Below are positions 63,101 to 64,000 of a stretch of DNA of 64,000 bases, in pieces. The stretch comes from Temperatibacter sp965603205 (GTDB taxonomy: Bacteria; Pseudomonadota; Alphaproteobacteria; Sphingomonadales; Kordiimonadaceae): assembly GCA_965603205.1 (NCBI GenBank), contig CBFDCC010000008.1:1-64000 (forward strand), written 5' to 3'. A program made the translations under genes and the position numbers. Under the pieces are notes generated by a model. The model was not told where the DNA came from and searched no databases. It was given only the letters and a program-made list of their open reading frames with translations. The stretch's first letter is position 1; every line of letters starts with the position of its first letter.

Positions 63101-64000
63101 ATGAAGATTACACATGCATTTAAAGTAGCCGTACACCTAGTCATTGCACTTATCATAGCACAATTCGCTATTACTTCAAACTTAGCCGCTAAAGACACGG
63201 TTAATCCAACGCTATTGGAAGCTAAAAAATGGCGTTTTGTTGGTCCTTACCGGGGTGGTCGTGTAACCACTGTTGCTGGTGTTCCCAGTAATCCGATGGT
63301 TTACTATATGGGCGCAACGGGTGGCGGTGTCTGGAAAACATCAAATGCAGGTGTGTCTTGGGCCCCTATTTCGGACAAAGATTTTAACGTTGGCACGATC
63401 GGCGCAATTGCCGTATCGCTGTCTGACCCGAATGTTTTATATGTAGGCACTGGCGAAGCACCAATTCGCGGCGTGACCACAAGCCACGGCGACGGCATGT
63501 ATAAATCAACCGATGCCGGCAAAAGCTGGACCCATATTGGTCTAAAGAAATCTGGCCAAATATCGCGTGTCCGCATTCACCCAACCAACTCAGATATTGC
63601 ATGGGTAGCCGTTCAGGGCCAAATTTGGGGCCCAAACCCTGAACGCGGCATCTATAAAACAATAGATGGCGGCAACAGTTGGAAACAAGTCTTAAAAGTT
63701 GATGGTGAAACTGGCGCTGGTGAGCTTGCCATTGACCCAACAAACCCTCGTATTCTTTATGCTGCTATGTGGGAACATGGCAGGAAGCCTTGGTATATTA
63801 AATCGGGCGGCGAAGCTGGTGGTATTTTCAAGACCACTGATGGTGGCGACACATGGAAAAAGCTAGAAGGCGGCCTGCCAAAGACCGTAGGGAAAATCGG
63901 TATTGATGTTGTGGCAAGCCAGCCATCACGGGTCTATGCAATTGTTGAAGCCCATGAGGGTGAAGGCGGGCTATGGCGCAGTGATGATTTTGGCGCAACT
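63101..64000 (+). CDS. Exported BNR/sortilin-like beta-propeller protein (partial, 5' end)
   Basis: The frame opens at ATG 63101, with AAAGGGG upstream, and runs off the window after 300 codons. A signal peptide is clear (MKITHAFKVAVHLVIALIIA, then about ten residues to LAA). Then repeated BNR/Asp-box turns follow: GGGVWKTSNAGVSW, HGDGMYKSTDAGKSW, RGIYKTIDGGNSWKQ and GGIFKTTDGGDTWKK. This matches the Vps10/sortilin-like family of long exported proteins, often glycosidase-annotated, found widely in marine bacteria. The function of the family is poorly known. No terminus is available. Confidence 0.85.
   Translation, partial: MKITHAFKVAVHLVIALIIAQFAITSNLAAKDTVNPTLLEAKKWRFVGPYRGGRVTTVAGVPSNPMVYYMGATGGGVWKTSNAGVSWAPISDKDFNVGTIGAIAVSLSDPNVLYVGTGEAPIRGVTTSHGDGMYKSTDAGKSWTHIGLKKSGQISRVRIHPTNSDIAWVAVQGQIWGPNPERGIYKTIDGGNSWKQVLKVDGETGAGELAIDPTNPRILYAAMWEHGRKPWYIKSGGEAGGIFKTTDGGDTWKKLEGGLPKTVGKIGIDVVASQPSRVYAIVEAHEGEGGLWRSDDFGAT

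Overview
The window looks like a chromosomal segment of a low-to-moderate GC alphaproteobacterium, probably marine and perhaps near Kordiimonadales, though the taxon is an inference. The evidence is the set of families largely confined to Alphaproteobacteria (DUF4167, DUF1178, DUF2794), the familiar neighbourhoods lysC-ptsP-ispG-hisS-prfA-prmC-DUF4167-clpB and comF-grxC-nitrilase-DUF1178-ubiG, RpoH promoters of the alphaproteobacterial type (CTTG-N17-CYTATNT), and a cluster of GANTC (CcrM-type) sites upstream of nrdA. No rRNA, tRNA, CRISPR array, prophage or insertion sequence was recognised. Most of the window is ordinary core genome.

Layout. 1-900: the tail of an unidentified gene, then about 800 bases without a gene, holding a 92-bp tandem repeat with three potential hairpins per unit and a good sigma70-type promoter. 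901-9824: envelope and accessory genes: an M23 peptidase, a small exported protein, a strongly codon-biased TonB-dependent receptor, a TPR sulfotransferase, and a convergent TPR/2OG-Fe(II) oxygenase. 9900-14559: a PAS-like protein with a pseudo-receiver domain, clpB behind a putative RpoH promoter, and DUF4167. 14767-24611, all on the minus strand: prmC, prfA and hisS (coupled by 4-bp overlaps), ispG, a short RodZ-like protein, ptsP, a nitronate monooxygenase-like gene and lysC. 24772-31788: ubiG, DUF1178, a nitrilase-family amidase, grxC, comF, a methyltransferase, mutT, an orphan Flp pilin, a small unknown protein and argJ. 32081-37840: secA with a doubled SEC-C tail, then convergent nrdB and nrdA.

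37841-48069: a 700-base non-coding region, accA, xerD, a large exported protein coupled to a 43-residue membrane protein, aroK-aroB, a CNNM/CBS protein, and htpG with a near-consensus RpoH promoter. 48184-52788: a Gld-type ABC export operon (ATPase, permease, GldG-like, DUF4340). 52891-64000: a GST, an LpxR-like lipid A deacylase, two tandem DUF2807 proteins, DUF2794, a degenerate NtrC-like regulator, a kinase/phospho-lyase-like pair, a serine beta-lactamase-like hydrolase, an XRE regulator, and the start of a large exported BNR/sortilin-like propeller protein that leaves the window.

How genes work together: hisS-prfA-prmC form a translation block in which PrmC modifies the release factor encoded just before it. 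NrdA and NrdB form one ribonucleotide reductase. AroK and AroB serve the shikimate pathway. The phosphotransferase and class III aminotransferase probably act in sequence on an amino alcohol. The TonB receptor, sulfotransferase and oxygenase may form an undescribed surface or peptide modification locus; this last point is a hypothesis.
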